Shown in pieces: positions 55,018 through 64,000 of a DNA stretch of 64,000 nucleotides (positions within the stretch are counted from its first letter, which is position 1; every line of letters starts with the position of its first letter). The notes under the pieces are model-generated. The model searched no databases and was not told the origin of the DNA. It saw only the letters and a list, made by a program, of their open reading frames with translations. This stretch comes from Sphingomonas rhizophila (lineage in GTDB: Bacteria; Pseudomonadota; Alphaproteobacteria; Sphingomonadales; Sphingomonadaceae). Where the stretch lies: contig NZ_CP060717.1 in the NCBI RefSeq assembly GCF_014396585.1, forward strand, positions 2,046,001-2,110,000, read 5' to 3'. Position numbers and translations under genes: made by a program.

Positions 55018-56360
55018 ATGTCCACGCGCTTTCGAAGCACCCTGTTCGCCGTTGCCGCCCTGGTTGTGGCGCCGCCGGCTGTCAGCCAGGTCCTTGGAGG
55101 CGTGGGCAACGCGGTCGGAAACACGGTTGGCGGACCGGTTGGCGGGATCGGCAACATGGTCGGCCTGCCTTCGGTGTTGGGCCCGACCGGCAACGATGTT
55201 CGCGGCATCGGTCGTGCTGGCACTTCGACCCTGGAATCGGTCGGCGGCGTGGCCGGAAACGTTGCCCCCGAATCGCTCGACCTTCTTCGCCGCCAGCGGC
55301 TGGCGGCCCTGATTTCGGCCAATCGCGGGACACTCGATCGAGACGAGCGCGGACAGCCCGTCCGCAAGGGCGCCTTGCTGGCTATCGATCCGACTGGCGC
55401 CGACCTTGCCGTTGCCGCCCGCCTCGGATTCCGGGTCACCGCTGACCGCGCCGATCCCGAGCTTGGCCTTCGCACCGTGACCCTGGCGATCCCCCAACGC
55501 AGCAATGTTCGCAAGGCCCTCGACCAGTTGCGCCGCGCCGCGCCGGGAATGGCGATCGATTACGACCATGTCTTCGAGCCCGCTGGCGGACCGCTCGCCC
55601 CCGCGATGGCTGCTGGCCTCGCAGGGGTCGCGCCGGCCGCGCGTAGCGGTGGCACGCGGATTGCGATGATCGACGGCGGCGCTGCCAACCATCCCGCGCT
55701 GGCGCGGGCGTCGGTGTCGCAGAAGGGGTTCGCCGGCGCCCCCGCCGCGACGGGGCACGGCACCGCGGTCGCTTCCCTTCTGGTCGGCGAGCAGGGGCCG
55801 TTTCGTGGCGCGGCGCGCGGCGCATCCCTGTTCGTCGCCGACGTCTACGGTGGCAACCCCGCGGCAGGCTCGGCCAGCGCCATCGTCCAGGCACTCGCCT
55901 GGTCCGTGTCAAAGCGCCCGTCGGCGATCACGATGAGCATCGTCGGGCCCGACAACCGTGCCCTTGCCGCGGCAGTTCGGGCCGTCCAGCGACGTGGGAT
56001 CCCGATCGTCGCCGCGGTCGGCAACGATGGGCCCGCGGCGCCCGCCGCCTATCCGGCAAGCTACGCCGGCGTGGTGGCGGTGACCGGTGTAGACGCCAGG
56101 GGCCGAGCCCTGATGGAGGCCGGCAAGGCGCTTCACCTTGATTATGCGGCGCCGGGCGCGGACATGGCGGCCGCCGTCCCCGGCCGGGGGTTCGCCCGAG
56201 TGCGCGGAACCAGCTTCGCCGCCCCGCTGGCAGCCGCGCGGATTGCCGCGGTGGGTCATTCGCGCCTGGCCGGCGAAGCGCGCCCGGGAAAGGGCCGCGT
56301 CGGCCGCGGTATCGTCTGCGGCACCTGCGCGACGCCCCCAAGTTGGTTGGCGCAAAATAA
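55018..56360 (+). CDS. Secreted S8 subtilase with Gly-rich N-terminus, stop displaced by a 1-base deletion
   Basis: About 447 residues. The signal peptide ends APPAVSQ, and a Gly/Val-rich segment (LGGVGNAVGNTVGGPVGG) follows. The catalytic residues are Asp in IAMIDGGAA (near 218), His in GHGTAVASLL (near 244) and Ser in GTSFAAPLAAARIA (near 400). The open frame as written runs to 56772, overlapping the next gene in a different frame. One extra C in 56335-56339 gives CATPPKLVGAK and a stop at 56358-56360, a normal end after the conserved C-terminal 'GRGIVCGTC'. The second ATG (55018) has AAGGA six bases upstream and is preferred over 55012. Confidence 0.82.
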
Positions 56361-56452
56361 TTTCACGGATTTTGGGAAGAAGTCGCCAAGCGCTGCCGTT
56401 CTCCTTTCAGCGGGTCTCGCGAAAGCGGTCCCCGAAATGAAGGAGATTTTCG

Positions 56453-57028
56453 ATGATGAAGCTTATCCCCCTGACCATCGCCGTTGCCGTTGCTGGCGCG
56501 GTTCCGGCTCAGGCCCAGCTGCTCGGCGGCGTGACCGGTGCGGTGAACGGCGCTGTCGGCGGGTCGATCGGCGGCAACATCGGTGGCAGCCTCGGCGGAT
56601 CGCTCGGCGGCATGACCGGCAACCTCGATCGCTCGGTCGCCGGTTCGGTGACGAGCAGCGTGACGGGTTCGCATTCGGTCGACGCCCGCTCGGGTTCGGT
56701 CAGCGGCAACGCCGGCCTGGCCGGCACGGTCGACGGCGCGACCAACGGCCTGGCCGGTTCGGTATCTGGTGACGCCAATGCCGGCGGCAGCGCGCAGTTG
56801 ATCGGCACTGATGCTGTCCGTTCGACCGTCGGTCAGGTTCGCGACCGTGCCACTGACGTGAAGCGCCGTGCGACCGATCGCGCCCGCGCCACCGCGTCGA
56901 ACGCCCGCAGCCGCGCCGCCGGTGCGGTCAACCAGGCCGGCAATCTTGCCGGATCGGTCGACGGGTCGGCCAGCGGTAGCCTCAGCGGCTCGGTGAGCGG
57001 CAACGGTTCGGCTGCTGCCAACAACTAG
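56453..57028 (+). CDS. Secreted Gly/Ser/Ala-rich low-complexity protein
   Basis: A 191-residue exported protein (signal peptide ending AVPAQAQ). Residues 22-60 are Gly-rich (LLGGVTGAVNGAVGG, IGGNIGGSLGGSLGG), 60-105 are Ser/Gly/Ala-rich with repeated SGSVSGNAGLAG-like units, and 115-150 are Arg/Ala-rich (RDRATDVKRRATDRARATASNARSR). The start of the mature protein resembles that of the preceding subtilase. AGGAG lies eight bases before the ATG. A terminator follows. It may be an extracellular or surface structural protein, and perhaps a partner or substrate of the protease. Confidence 0.7.
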   Translation: MMKLIPLTIAVAVAGAVPAQAQLLGGVTGAVNGAVGGSIGGNIGGSLGGSLGGMTGNLDRSVAGSVTSSVTGSHSVDARSGSVSGNAGLAGTVDGATNGLAGSVSGDANAGGSAQLIGTDAVRSTVGQVRDRATDVKRRATDRARATASNARSRAAGAVNQAGNLAGSVDGSASGSLSGSVSGNGSAAANN

Positions 57029-57053
57029 GACTAGAATTACCCAGTCCCCAGCA

Positions 57054-57089
57054 GGCCCGCCTCCACCCCCCGGAGGCGGGCCATTTTTG
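57054..57089 (+). terminator. Rho-independent terminator after the Gly-rich protein gene
   Basis: An 11-bp perfect stem (57054-57064 with 57072-57082), a 7-base loop and an ATTTTTGT tract follow the stop by 25 bases. Confidence 0.93.
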
Positions 57090-57165
57090 TTGGTCGAAGA
57101 GCGGTTGCCCTTGCCGGCCGGCGCTGCGACCAGTCATCCGATCGTCGCGACGACAAGGAATTTTG

Positions 57166-58451
57166 ATGACAATGCGCGCGCTTCTTCCGGCTATTTTTCT
57201 TCTTTCCGCATGCGGGACGGCCGCGACTGCGCCGAAGGCAAGTCTCGACCCGATTGCCACCGACTTCGTCAAGATGACGCTGGAACTTGGCGAGCGCGAG
57301 GAAGGATATGTCGACGCCTATTACGGCCCGGCCGAGTGGGCTGCCGCCGCCAAGGCCAAGCCGCGCACCGTGCCCGAACTTCGCGCCGAGGCGGACCGGC
57401 TGACGAAGCAGCTCGACGCCGTCGGCAAGCTCGACGAGCTATCGGAACGGCGCCGGGCCTTCCTGAGGGCCAGCTTCGCGCCGCCACCACGCGGATGCGG
57501 ATGATGCAGGGCGAAAAGCTGGGCTTCGCGGACGAGGCCGAAGGCCTGTTCGGCATCCGGCCCGAGCTCAAGCCCCTGTCCAGCTATGACCCCATCCTTG
57601 CGCGGATCGAGCAGCTCGTCCCCGGCGAGGGCGCGCTGGGCGACCGCGTCGACCGCTTCCAGCAGCGTTTCGACATCCCCAAGGACCGGATGAAGCCGGT
57701 GTTCGACGCCGCCATCGCCGAGTGCAAGCGTCGCACGCTGGAACACATCAAGCTGCCTGCCAACGAGAGCTTCACGCTGGAATTCGTCACCGGCAAGAGC
57801 TGGGGTGGCTACAATTATTACAAGGGCAATGCGCACAGCCTGATTCAGGTGAACACCGACCTGCCGGTGCGGATCAGCCGGGCGATCGACCTTGGTTGCC
57901 ACGAGGGATATCCGGGACACCACGTCTACAACGCGCTGCTCGAAGAGAAGCTGACCAAGGGCCAGAAGTGGGTCGAGTTCAGCATATACCCGCTCTACTC
58001 CCCGCAGTCGTTCCTGGCAGAAGGGTCGGCCAATTACGGAATCGAACTGGCCTTTCCGGGCAATGACCAGCTGACCTACGAACGCGCGAAGCTGTATCCG
58101 CTGGCACGGCTGAATCCGGTTGATGCGGGACGCTACCTTGAGGTCGCGAAGCTGGCCAAGGATTTGGCCGGAGCGCGTTTCACCATCGCTGCCGACTATC
58201 TGGAAGGCCGGATCACCCGCGACCAGGCGGTTGCGCTGACGCAGAAATACCAGCTGACGTCGAAGGAGCGTGCCGAGAAGTCGCTAGACTTCACCGACCA
58301 GTACCGCAGCTACATCATCAATTACGGCCTCGGCCTCGACATGGTCCGCGCCTACGTCGAAGCGGCCGGTCCGGACCAGAAGGCGCGCTGGGCGCGGATG
58401 GAGAAGATCCTCAGCGAACCGACGATGCCGGGAGACCTGGCAGCCCGCTGA
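57166..58451 (+). CDS. DUF885 family lipoprotein peptidase, broken by one 1-base deletion
   Basis: It begins MTMRALLPAIFLLSACG with a lipobox (LSAC, acylated Cys). The DUF885 part has EREEGYVDAYYGPAEW, then after a break RMRMMQGEKLGFADEAEGLFGI. The metal-site pattern LGCHEGYPGHHVYNAL (HExxxxHH) follows, with SFLAEGSANYGIELAF. The frame is lost in the CC run 57470-57471; one more C gives FLRAQLRAATTRMRMM and about 428 residues. DUF885 proteins are thought to be zinc-dependent carboxypeptidase-like. AAGGA lies upstream of the ATG at 57166. Confidence 0.85.
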
Positions 58452-58455
58452 GCGC

Positions 58456-59415
58456 TCAGAAGCGCGCGTCGGGCGGGTAGTTCGAATAGAAATCGTTGGG
58501 CGCGTCGAAGCTGGTGAAGCTGACCGAGATCGACGGGTCGAGGGCCTCGACATGATGCCACCAGCCGACGGGCAGGAACAGCGCGTCGCTCGGGCCGATC
58601 TCGCAATCGATCTTCGGCGGAAGCGATGGATCGGCCAAATTCCATTCGGCGGGAGACCGCTCGCTGAAGCAATGGATGGCGTTGCGCATCCGGCCGACTT
58701 CCCACGACGGCACCATCTGCACGCGCTTCCGGCCGACGACCTGCACCAGCAGGTTGTTCGTGAGGTCGTGGTGGAACGGCGTCAGCGTGCCTTGCGGTCC
58801 GATCCAGATATAGCCTTCACGCTCGCCACCAGGCCGAAGGATCGGCAGCGGCCCGAGGTCGTCGTACAGCGGCGCCAGCGCCCTTTTGTTCACCGTGTCG
58901 TTGTAGGCGGTGAGGTAGAAATCGTTCGATGGCCCGGCGCAGATGGCCGCCGTCACCTCGCGCAATTTCGCCACGCGCTTGTGTCGATCCTTCGCCAGCT
59001 CATAGTCCGGTGCCGACCGCCGCTGTCCCTGCAGCTCGACCGTGGCGTCGCCGACCTTGTCGTCGAGATAGTCGAGCGACCAGCGCGACCGGGCCGGCCA
59101 TTCCTCGATAAGTCCCGTCAGGATCACCGGCTGGTTGGCGGCGTAGTAATCCCTGAAGAATGCTTCGGGCTGAATGCGGTCGACCTTCGGCACAGCATCC
59201 GTGTTCCCCGCCAGTCGGGCGTGGATCTGCAGCGCCCAATCACGCTTCGCCAGCCGCCGTACGGCCGTCGCCAACGCTGCCGCATAGGGATCCTTGTCCA
59301 GGCGCCGCAACTCATAGTCCGCGCTGGATGGCGGCAGGCCGGCATCGATCAGCCGCTGGCGCACATCGGCGCCATCGAGCAGTGCCTCGGCGATAATCGC
59401 GCGCTTGTCGCTCAT
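58456..59415 (-). CDS. JmjC/cupin-8 family protein (Fe(II)/2-oxoglutarate type)
   Basis: A 319-residue protein. Residues 1-70 are a helical N-terminal region. From about 85 the cupin-8 domain follows: [52 protein letters not shown] (HxD Fe ligands in FHHD) and [13 protein letters not shown] with the distal His. Members hydroxylate proteins or small molecules; some occur near TonB receptors. Here no partner is evident. It is convergent with the DUF885 gene. Confidence 0.86.
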   Translation of the reverse strand: MSDKRAIIAEALLDGADVRQRLIDAGLPPSSADYELRRLDKDPYAAALATAVRRLAKRDWALQIHARLAGNTDAVPKVDRIQPEAFFRDYYAANQPVILTGLIEEWPARSRWSLDYLDDKVGDATVELQGQRRSAPDYELAKDRHKRVAKLREVTAAICAGPSNDFYLTAYNDTVNKRALAPLYDDLGPLPILRPGGEREGYIWIGPQGTLTPFHHDLTNNLLVQVVGRKRVQMVPSWEVGRMRNAIHCFSERSPAEWNLADPSLPPKIDCEIGPSDALFLPVGWWHHVEALDPSISVSFTSFDAPNDFYSNYPPDARF

Positions 59416-59446
59416 GGCGCCTGTTCTAGCGCCATCGCGACCGCGG

Positions 59447-60376
59447 TTACAGCTTCTCGGTCAGTTCCGGGACGATCTTGAACAGGTCGCCGACCAGGCC
59501 GACGTCCGCGACCTGGAAAATCGGCGCTTCCTCGTCCTTGTTGATGGCGATGATGGTCTTGCTGTCCTTCATGCCGGCGAGGTGCTGGATCGCGCCAGAG
59601 ATACCGATCGCCAGATAGACTTCCGGCGCGACGATCTTGCCGGTCTGCCCGACTTGGTAGTCGTTGGGCGCATAGCCCGCGTCGACCGCCGCGCGGCTGG
59701 CACCGACGCCGGCGCCGAGCTTGTCGGCGAGCGGATCGATCAGGGCGTGGAACTGTTCCGACGAGCCGAGCGCGCGGCCGCCCGAGACGATCACCTTGGC
59801 GCTGGTCAATTCGGGCCGTTCCGACTTGGACACCTCCGCACCGACGAAGCTCGACTTGCCAGAAGAGGCGCCGGCGTCGGCCTCGCTAACCGACCCGCTT
59901 CCGCCCTCGCGCGACGCCTTGTCGAAGGCGGTACCGCGGACGGTGATGACCTTCTTGGCGTCCTTCGAGCGGACGGTGGCGATCGCGTTGCCGGCGTAGA
60001 TCGGGCGGGTGAACGTGTCCTCGCCCTCGACCGACAGGATGTCCGAAATCTGCATGACGTCGAGCAGCGCGGCGACGCGCGGCGCGACATTCTTGCCGGT
60101 GGTGGTGGCCGACGCGAGAAACGCGTCGTGGTCGCCCATCAGCGCCACGATGATCGGCGCGACATCCTCGGCCAGCTGGTGCTCGAGATGCGCGCCGTCG
60201 GCGACATGGACGGTGCCCGCGCCGGCGATCTTCGCGGCCGCGTCGGCAACACTGCCGATTCCCGATCCAGCGACCAGCAGGTCGACATCGCCAAGCTGCG
60301 ACGCGGCGGTGACGGTGGCCAGCGTCGCGTCCTTGATCGCGCCGCCTTCATGTTCGACCAGAACCAGCGTCTTCAT
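59447..60376 (-). CDS. etfA: Electron transfer flavoprotein alpha subunit
   Basis: A 309-residue protein. The N-terminal part has [26 protein letters not shown]. The C-terminal FAD domain has [69 protein letters not shown] and [24 protein letters not shown]. It accepts electrons from acyl-CoA and other dehydrogenases and passes them to ETF-ubiquinone oxidoreductase. Its start overlaps the etfB stop by four bases. Confidence 0.96.
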   Translation of the reverse strand: MKTLVLVEHEGGAIKDATLATVTAASQLGDVDLLVAGSGIGSVADAAAKIAGAGTVHVADGAHLEHQLAEDVAPIIVALMGDHDAFLASATTTGKNVAPRVAALLDVMQISDILSVEGEDTFTRPIYAGNAIATVRSKDAKKVITVRGTAFDKASREGGSGSVSEADAGASSGKSSFVGAEVSKSERPELTSAKVIVSGGRALGSSEQFHALIDPLADKLGAGVGASRAAVDAGYAPNDYQVGQTGKIVAPEVYLAIGISGAIQHLAGMKDSKTIIAINKDEEAPIFQVADVGLVGDLFKIVPELTEKL

Positions 60377-61122
60377 TTCGCGACTCCCAGCGCCTTCAGT
60401 TTCGCCACCAGCTCATCGACCGAGCCGACTTTGACCCCCGCCTGGCGCTTGGGCGGTTCCAGTACCTTCAGAGTCTCCAGCCGCGGCGCGACATCGACGC
60501 CGAAATCGCCGGGTGACTTGGTCGCCAACGGCTTCGACTTGGCCTTCATGATGTTGGGCAGCGAGGCATAGCGCGGCTCGTTGAGGCGAAGGTCGGTGGT
60601 GACGATCGCGGGGCCATTCAGCTTGACCGTCTCCAGCCCGCCATCGACTTCTCGGGTGACGGTGACGTCGCTTCCGGCGACCTCGACCTTCGATGCGAAT
60701 GTGCCTTGCGGCCAGCCGAGCAGCGCCGCCAGCATCTGACCGGTCTGGTTCGAATCGTCGTCGATCGCCTGCTTGCCAAGGATGACCAGCCCGGGCTGCT
60801 CCTCGTCGACGATGCCCTTCAGGATCTTGGCGACCGCCAGCGGCTCGACCTCTTCCTCGGTCTGGACCAGGATCGCGCGGTCGGCACCCATCGCCAGCGC
60901 GGTGCGCAGCGTTTCCTGCGCCTTGGCCGGACCGATCGACACGGCGACGATCTCCGTCGCGGCGCCCTTTTCCTTGAGGCGGATCGCCTCTTCGACCGCG
61001 ATCTCGTCGAACGGGTTCATCGACATCTTCACATTGGCGAGGTCGACGCCGCTGCCGTCCATCTTGACGCGCGGCTTGACGTTGTAATCGATCACCCGCT
61101 TCACCGCGACCAGCAGCTTCAT
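60373..61122 (-). CDS. etfB: Electron transfer flavoprotein beta subunit
   Basis: A 249-residue protein starting [20 protein letters not shown], with [64 protein letters not shown] and [18 protein letters not shown]. The ATG at 61122 has GGGAGAG seven bases upstream and is preferred to the one six bases earlier. Partner of EtfA; binds AMP and contacts the dehydrogenases. Confidence 0.96.
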   Translation of the reverse strand: MKLLVAVKRVIDYNVKPRVKMDGSGVDLANVKMSMNPFDEIAVEEAIRLKEKGAATEIVAVSIGPAKAQETLRTALAMGADRAILVQTEEEVEPLAVAKILKGIVDEEQPGLVILGKQAIDDDSNQTGQMLAALLGWPQGTFASKVEVAGSDVTVTREVDGGLETVKLNGPAIVTTDLRLNEPRYASLPNIMKAKSKPLATKSPGDFGVDVAPRLETLKVLEPPKRQAGVKVGSVDELVAKLKALGVAK

Positions 61123-61205
61123 GGTCATGCTCTCCCGAATCTACTCAGACGTTTTGCCCAGCGAACGCGCCAACGGTCAAATTGGCGCACCGCCGTAGCG
61201 GCAGG

Positions 61206-62404
<1,199 letters not shown>

Positions 62405-62488
62405 GAAAGAGTCGCCCGCCAGAATGGGAAGGAAAGTTGCGCGCCCTTAAGCATGACTCGACGCGCATGCCAAGGTAAGGAACGGGTC

Positions 62489-63564
62489 GTGAACGACGCG
62501 CCCGTCCGCAAGATCATCCATGTCGACATGGACGCCTTCTACGCGTCGGTCGAACAGCGCGATAACCCGGAACTTCGCGGGCTGCCGGTGGCGGTCGGCG
62601 GCGGCCATCGCGGCGTGGTCGCGGCGGCCAGCTACGAGGCGCGGAAGTTCGGCGTCCGATCGGCGATGCCGTCGGTGACTGCCAAGCGGCGCTGCCCCGA
62701 CCTCATCTTCGTCAAGCCGCGTTTCGACGTCTATCGCTCGGTCAGCCGGCAAATCCGCGACATCTTCGCCGACTATACCGACCTGATCGAGCCGCTGAGC
62801 CTGGACGAGGCCTATCTCGATGTCAGCGAGGACCGCCACCAGCTGGGCAGCGCCCGGGCCATCGCCGAGCAAATCCGCGCCCGGATCAAGGCCGAGACCA
62901 ACCTGACCGCGTCCGCCGGGGTCAGCTACTGCAAGTTCATCGCCAAGCTAGCGAGCGACCAGAACAAGCCCGACGGACTGTGCGTCATTCCGCCCCATCG
63001 CGGTGCGGAGTTCGTCGCCACCTTGCCGGTCAAGCGCTTTCACGGCGTCGGCCCGGTCACCGCCGCCAAGATGGAGCGGTTGGGAATCAACACCGGGCGG
63101 ACCTCGCCGCCCGGTCGCTGACCGAGTTGGAGGCGCATTTCGGATCATCCGGACGTTGGTATTGGCGGGTCGCGCGCGGCATCGACGAGCGCGAGGTGAA
63201 GTCCGAGCGCGGCCACAAGTCCGTCAGCGCCGAGCGCACGTTCGACAGCGACCTCAGCGATCCCGCCGACCTGTCGCGCGAACTGACCCGTGTCGCCGGC
63301 TTCGCGTGGGAGCGGATCGCGCGCGCCGGGGTCAGCGGGCGCACGGTGACGCTCAAGGTAAAATATGGCGACTTCACCCAGATCACCCGGTCGAAGAGTT
63401 TTTCCGCACCGATTTCAGCCCGCGAGGACTTCGAGTCCGCGGGCCATGCGCTGCTGTCCGCGCTTCACCCGGTGCCGAAGGGAGTAAGGTTGCTCGGGCT
63501 CGGCCTGCACTCGATCGTCGAAGAGGACGTGGAGGCACCCCGGCAACTGGGACTCGCGATCTAG
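62489..63564 (+). CDS. dinB: DNA polymerase IV, broken by one 1-base deletion
   Basis: The palm and fingers have [61 protein letters not shown] and [25 protein letters not shown]. After a break in the G run 63095-63097 the little-finger domain follows ([36 protein letters not shown]...[14 protein letters not shown]). One more G gives [15 protein letters not shown] and about 358 residues. It is a Y-family polymerase for translesion synthesis. The GTG start has AAGGTAAGGA seven bases upstream. Confidence 0.93.
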
Positions 63565-63591
63565 ACATTTTTCTGTTATATAATCGCGCAT

Positions 63592-63619
63592 CGCCCGTCG
63601 CCTTCTGCGTCGGGCGTTT
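63592..63619 (+). terminator. Hairpin between dinB and carD
   Basis: Arms 63592-63601 and 63607-63616 pair with one mismatch around cttct and are followed by tttc. A TATAAT hexamer at 63579-63584 lies just before it, without a convincing -35 box. The hairpin may therefore be the dinB terminator or part of the carD 5' leader. Confidence 0.4.
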
Positions 63620-63732
63620 CAAAAGCAGGATCAAATCCACAAAGGGCTGGGACTGTGACCGGGGGGTCGCCGTTGGGGGCGATACGGTGTCTGTCGATTC
63701 CAGCCGGTGTGGATGATGAGAAAGGTGCAAGA

Positions 63733-64000
63733 ATGGCTGCCAAGCCCTTGAGCTTCGATGTTGGCGATTACGTTGTTTACCCCAAGCATGGTGTCGGCCG
63801 GGTGGTCGAACTTCAAAGCACCGAAATCGCCGGTACGCGTCTGGATCTGTATGTGCTGCGGTTCGAAAAGGAGCGGATGACGCTCCGCGTTCCCGTCATG
63901 AAGGCGGATTCGGTCGGCATGCGCAAGCTGTCGAGCGACAAGACCATGAAGGACGCGCTGGAAACCCTGAAGGGCAAGCCCAAGGTGAAGCGCACCATGT
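63733..64000 (+). CDS. carD: CarD family transcriptional regulator (3' end outside window)
   Basis: The first 89 residues are visible: the N-terminal RNA polymerase-interacting fold (FDVGDYVVYPKHGVGRVVELQ, LDLYVLRFEKERMTLRVPVMKADSVGMRKLSS) and the start of the C-terminal helical domain. CarD binds the RNA polymerase beta subunit at promoters, including rRNA promoters. The RBS region AAAGGTGCAAGA is moderate. The gene continues beyond base 64000. Confidence 0.93.
   Translation, partial: MAAKPLSFDVGDYVVYPKHGVGRVVELQSTEIAGTRLDLYVLRFEKERMTLRVPVMKADSVGMRKLSSDKTMKDALETLKGKPKVKRTM

Overview
The window looks like chromosomal DNA of an alphaproteobacterium, most likely order Sphingomonadales. It is GC-rich and almost gapless. 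It carries a cobT-cobS / J-domain / bolA neighbourhood, an infA-maf-RNase G-like-yacG block followed by tRNA-Phe, DUF2093 and DUF6491 proteins, an Oar-like TonB receptor beside a TPR sulfotransferase, K+-independent proton pyrophosphatase, and a CarD regulator. I see no rRNA, transposase, prophage or CRISPR array. The placement rests on gene families and synteny I recognise, not on a search.

Layout. 1-5.2 kb: end of a membrane protein with its winged-helix regulator, tRNA-Pro(CGG), an FAD/NADP reductase, a PHA-system protein and two secreted peptidases. 5.2-13.3 kb: clpB, a DUF6491 protein, TPR sulfotransferase, TonB receptor and DUF2093. 13.3-19.7 kb: xseA and purD with overlapping divergent starts, two small membrane proteins, a CorC-like protein, tadA and rpmB. 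19.7-32.7 kb: a phytase-like esterase, cobT, cobS, an HxlR regulator with a divergent seven-gene VOC/GST/DUF1428/reductase operon, a SIMPL lipoprotein, two J-domain genes around bolA, an ATP-dependent DNA ligase and a Gre factor. 33-44.4 kb: two copies of a palindromic repeat flanking a small ORF, pirin, an alpha/beta hydrolase, nusB, an esterase, thiL, hppA, an S9 peptidase, infA, maf, an RNase G-like gene, yacG and tRNA-Phe. 44.4-52.5 kb: two amino-acid operons. The first is promoter, Thr-rich leader, terminator, then thrA-thrB-thrC. The second is a candidate aromatic-rich leader, then a chorismate mutase/class II DAHP synthase fusion, aroA and a short prephenate dehydratase. 52.5-64 kb: nhaA, an ECF sigma/anti-sigma pair divergent from a subtilase and a Gly-rich secreted protein, a DUF885 lipoprotein, a JmjC/cupin protein, etfBA, sucC, dinB and the start of carD.

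The most informative parts are the following. (1) The thr operon encodes a compact aspartokinase-homoserine dehydrogenase fusion with no room for ACT domains. It lies behind what looks like a classical attenuator, so its feedback control may be transcriptional rather than allosteric. (2) A chorismate mutase domain is fused to a class II DAHP synthase, with a candidate Tyr/Phe/Trp-rich leader ORF in front. (3) A sigma factor/protease/Gly-rich protein module is present in which protease and Gly-rich protein share an N-terminal repeat-like segment.

Quality warning. Thirteen genes, several of them housekeeping (purD, thiL, sucC, thrA), are broken by about 17 single-base losses. Every one is in a G or C run and every one is a deletion; I saw no insertions. 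This is the pattern of homopolymer under-calling, not gene decay. I therefore annotate these genes over their full span as CDS and give the site of each break. Starts, stops and short ORFs elsewhere should be read with this in mind.
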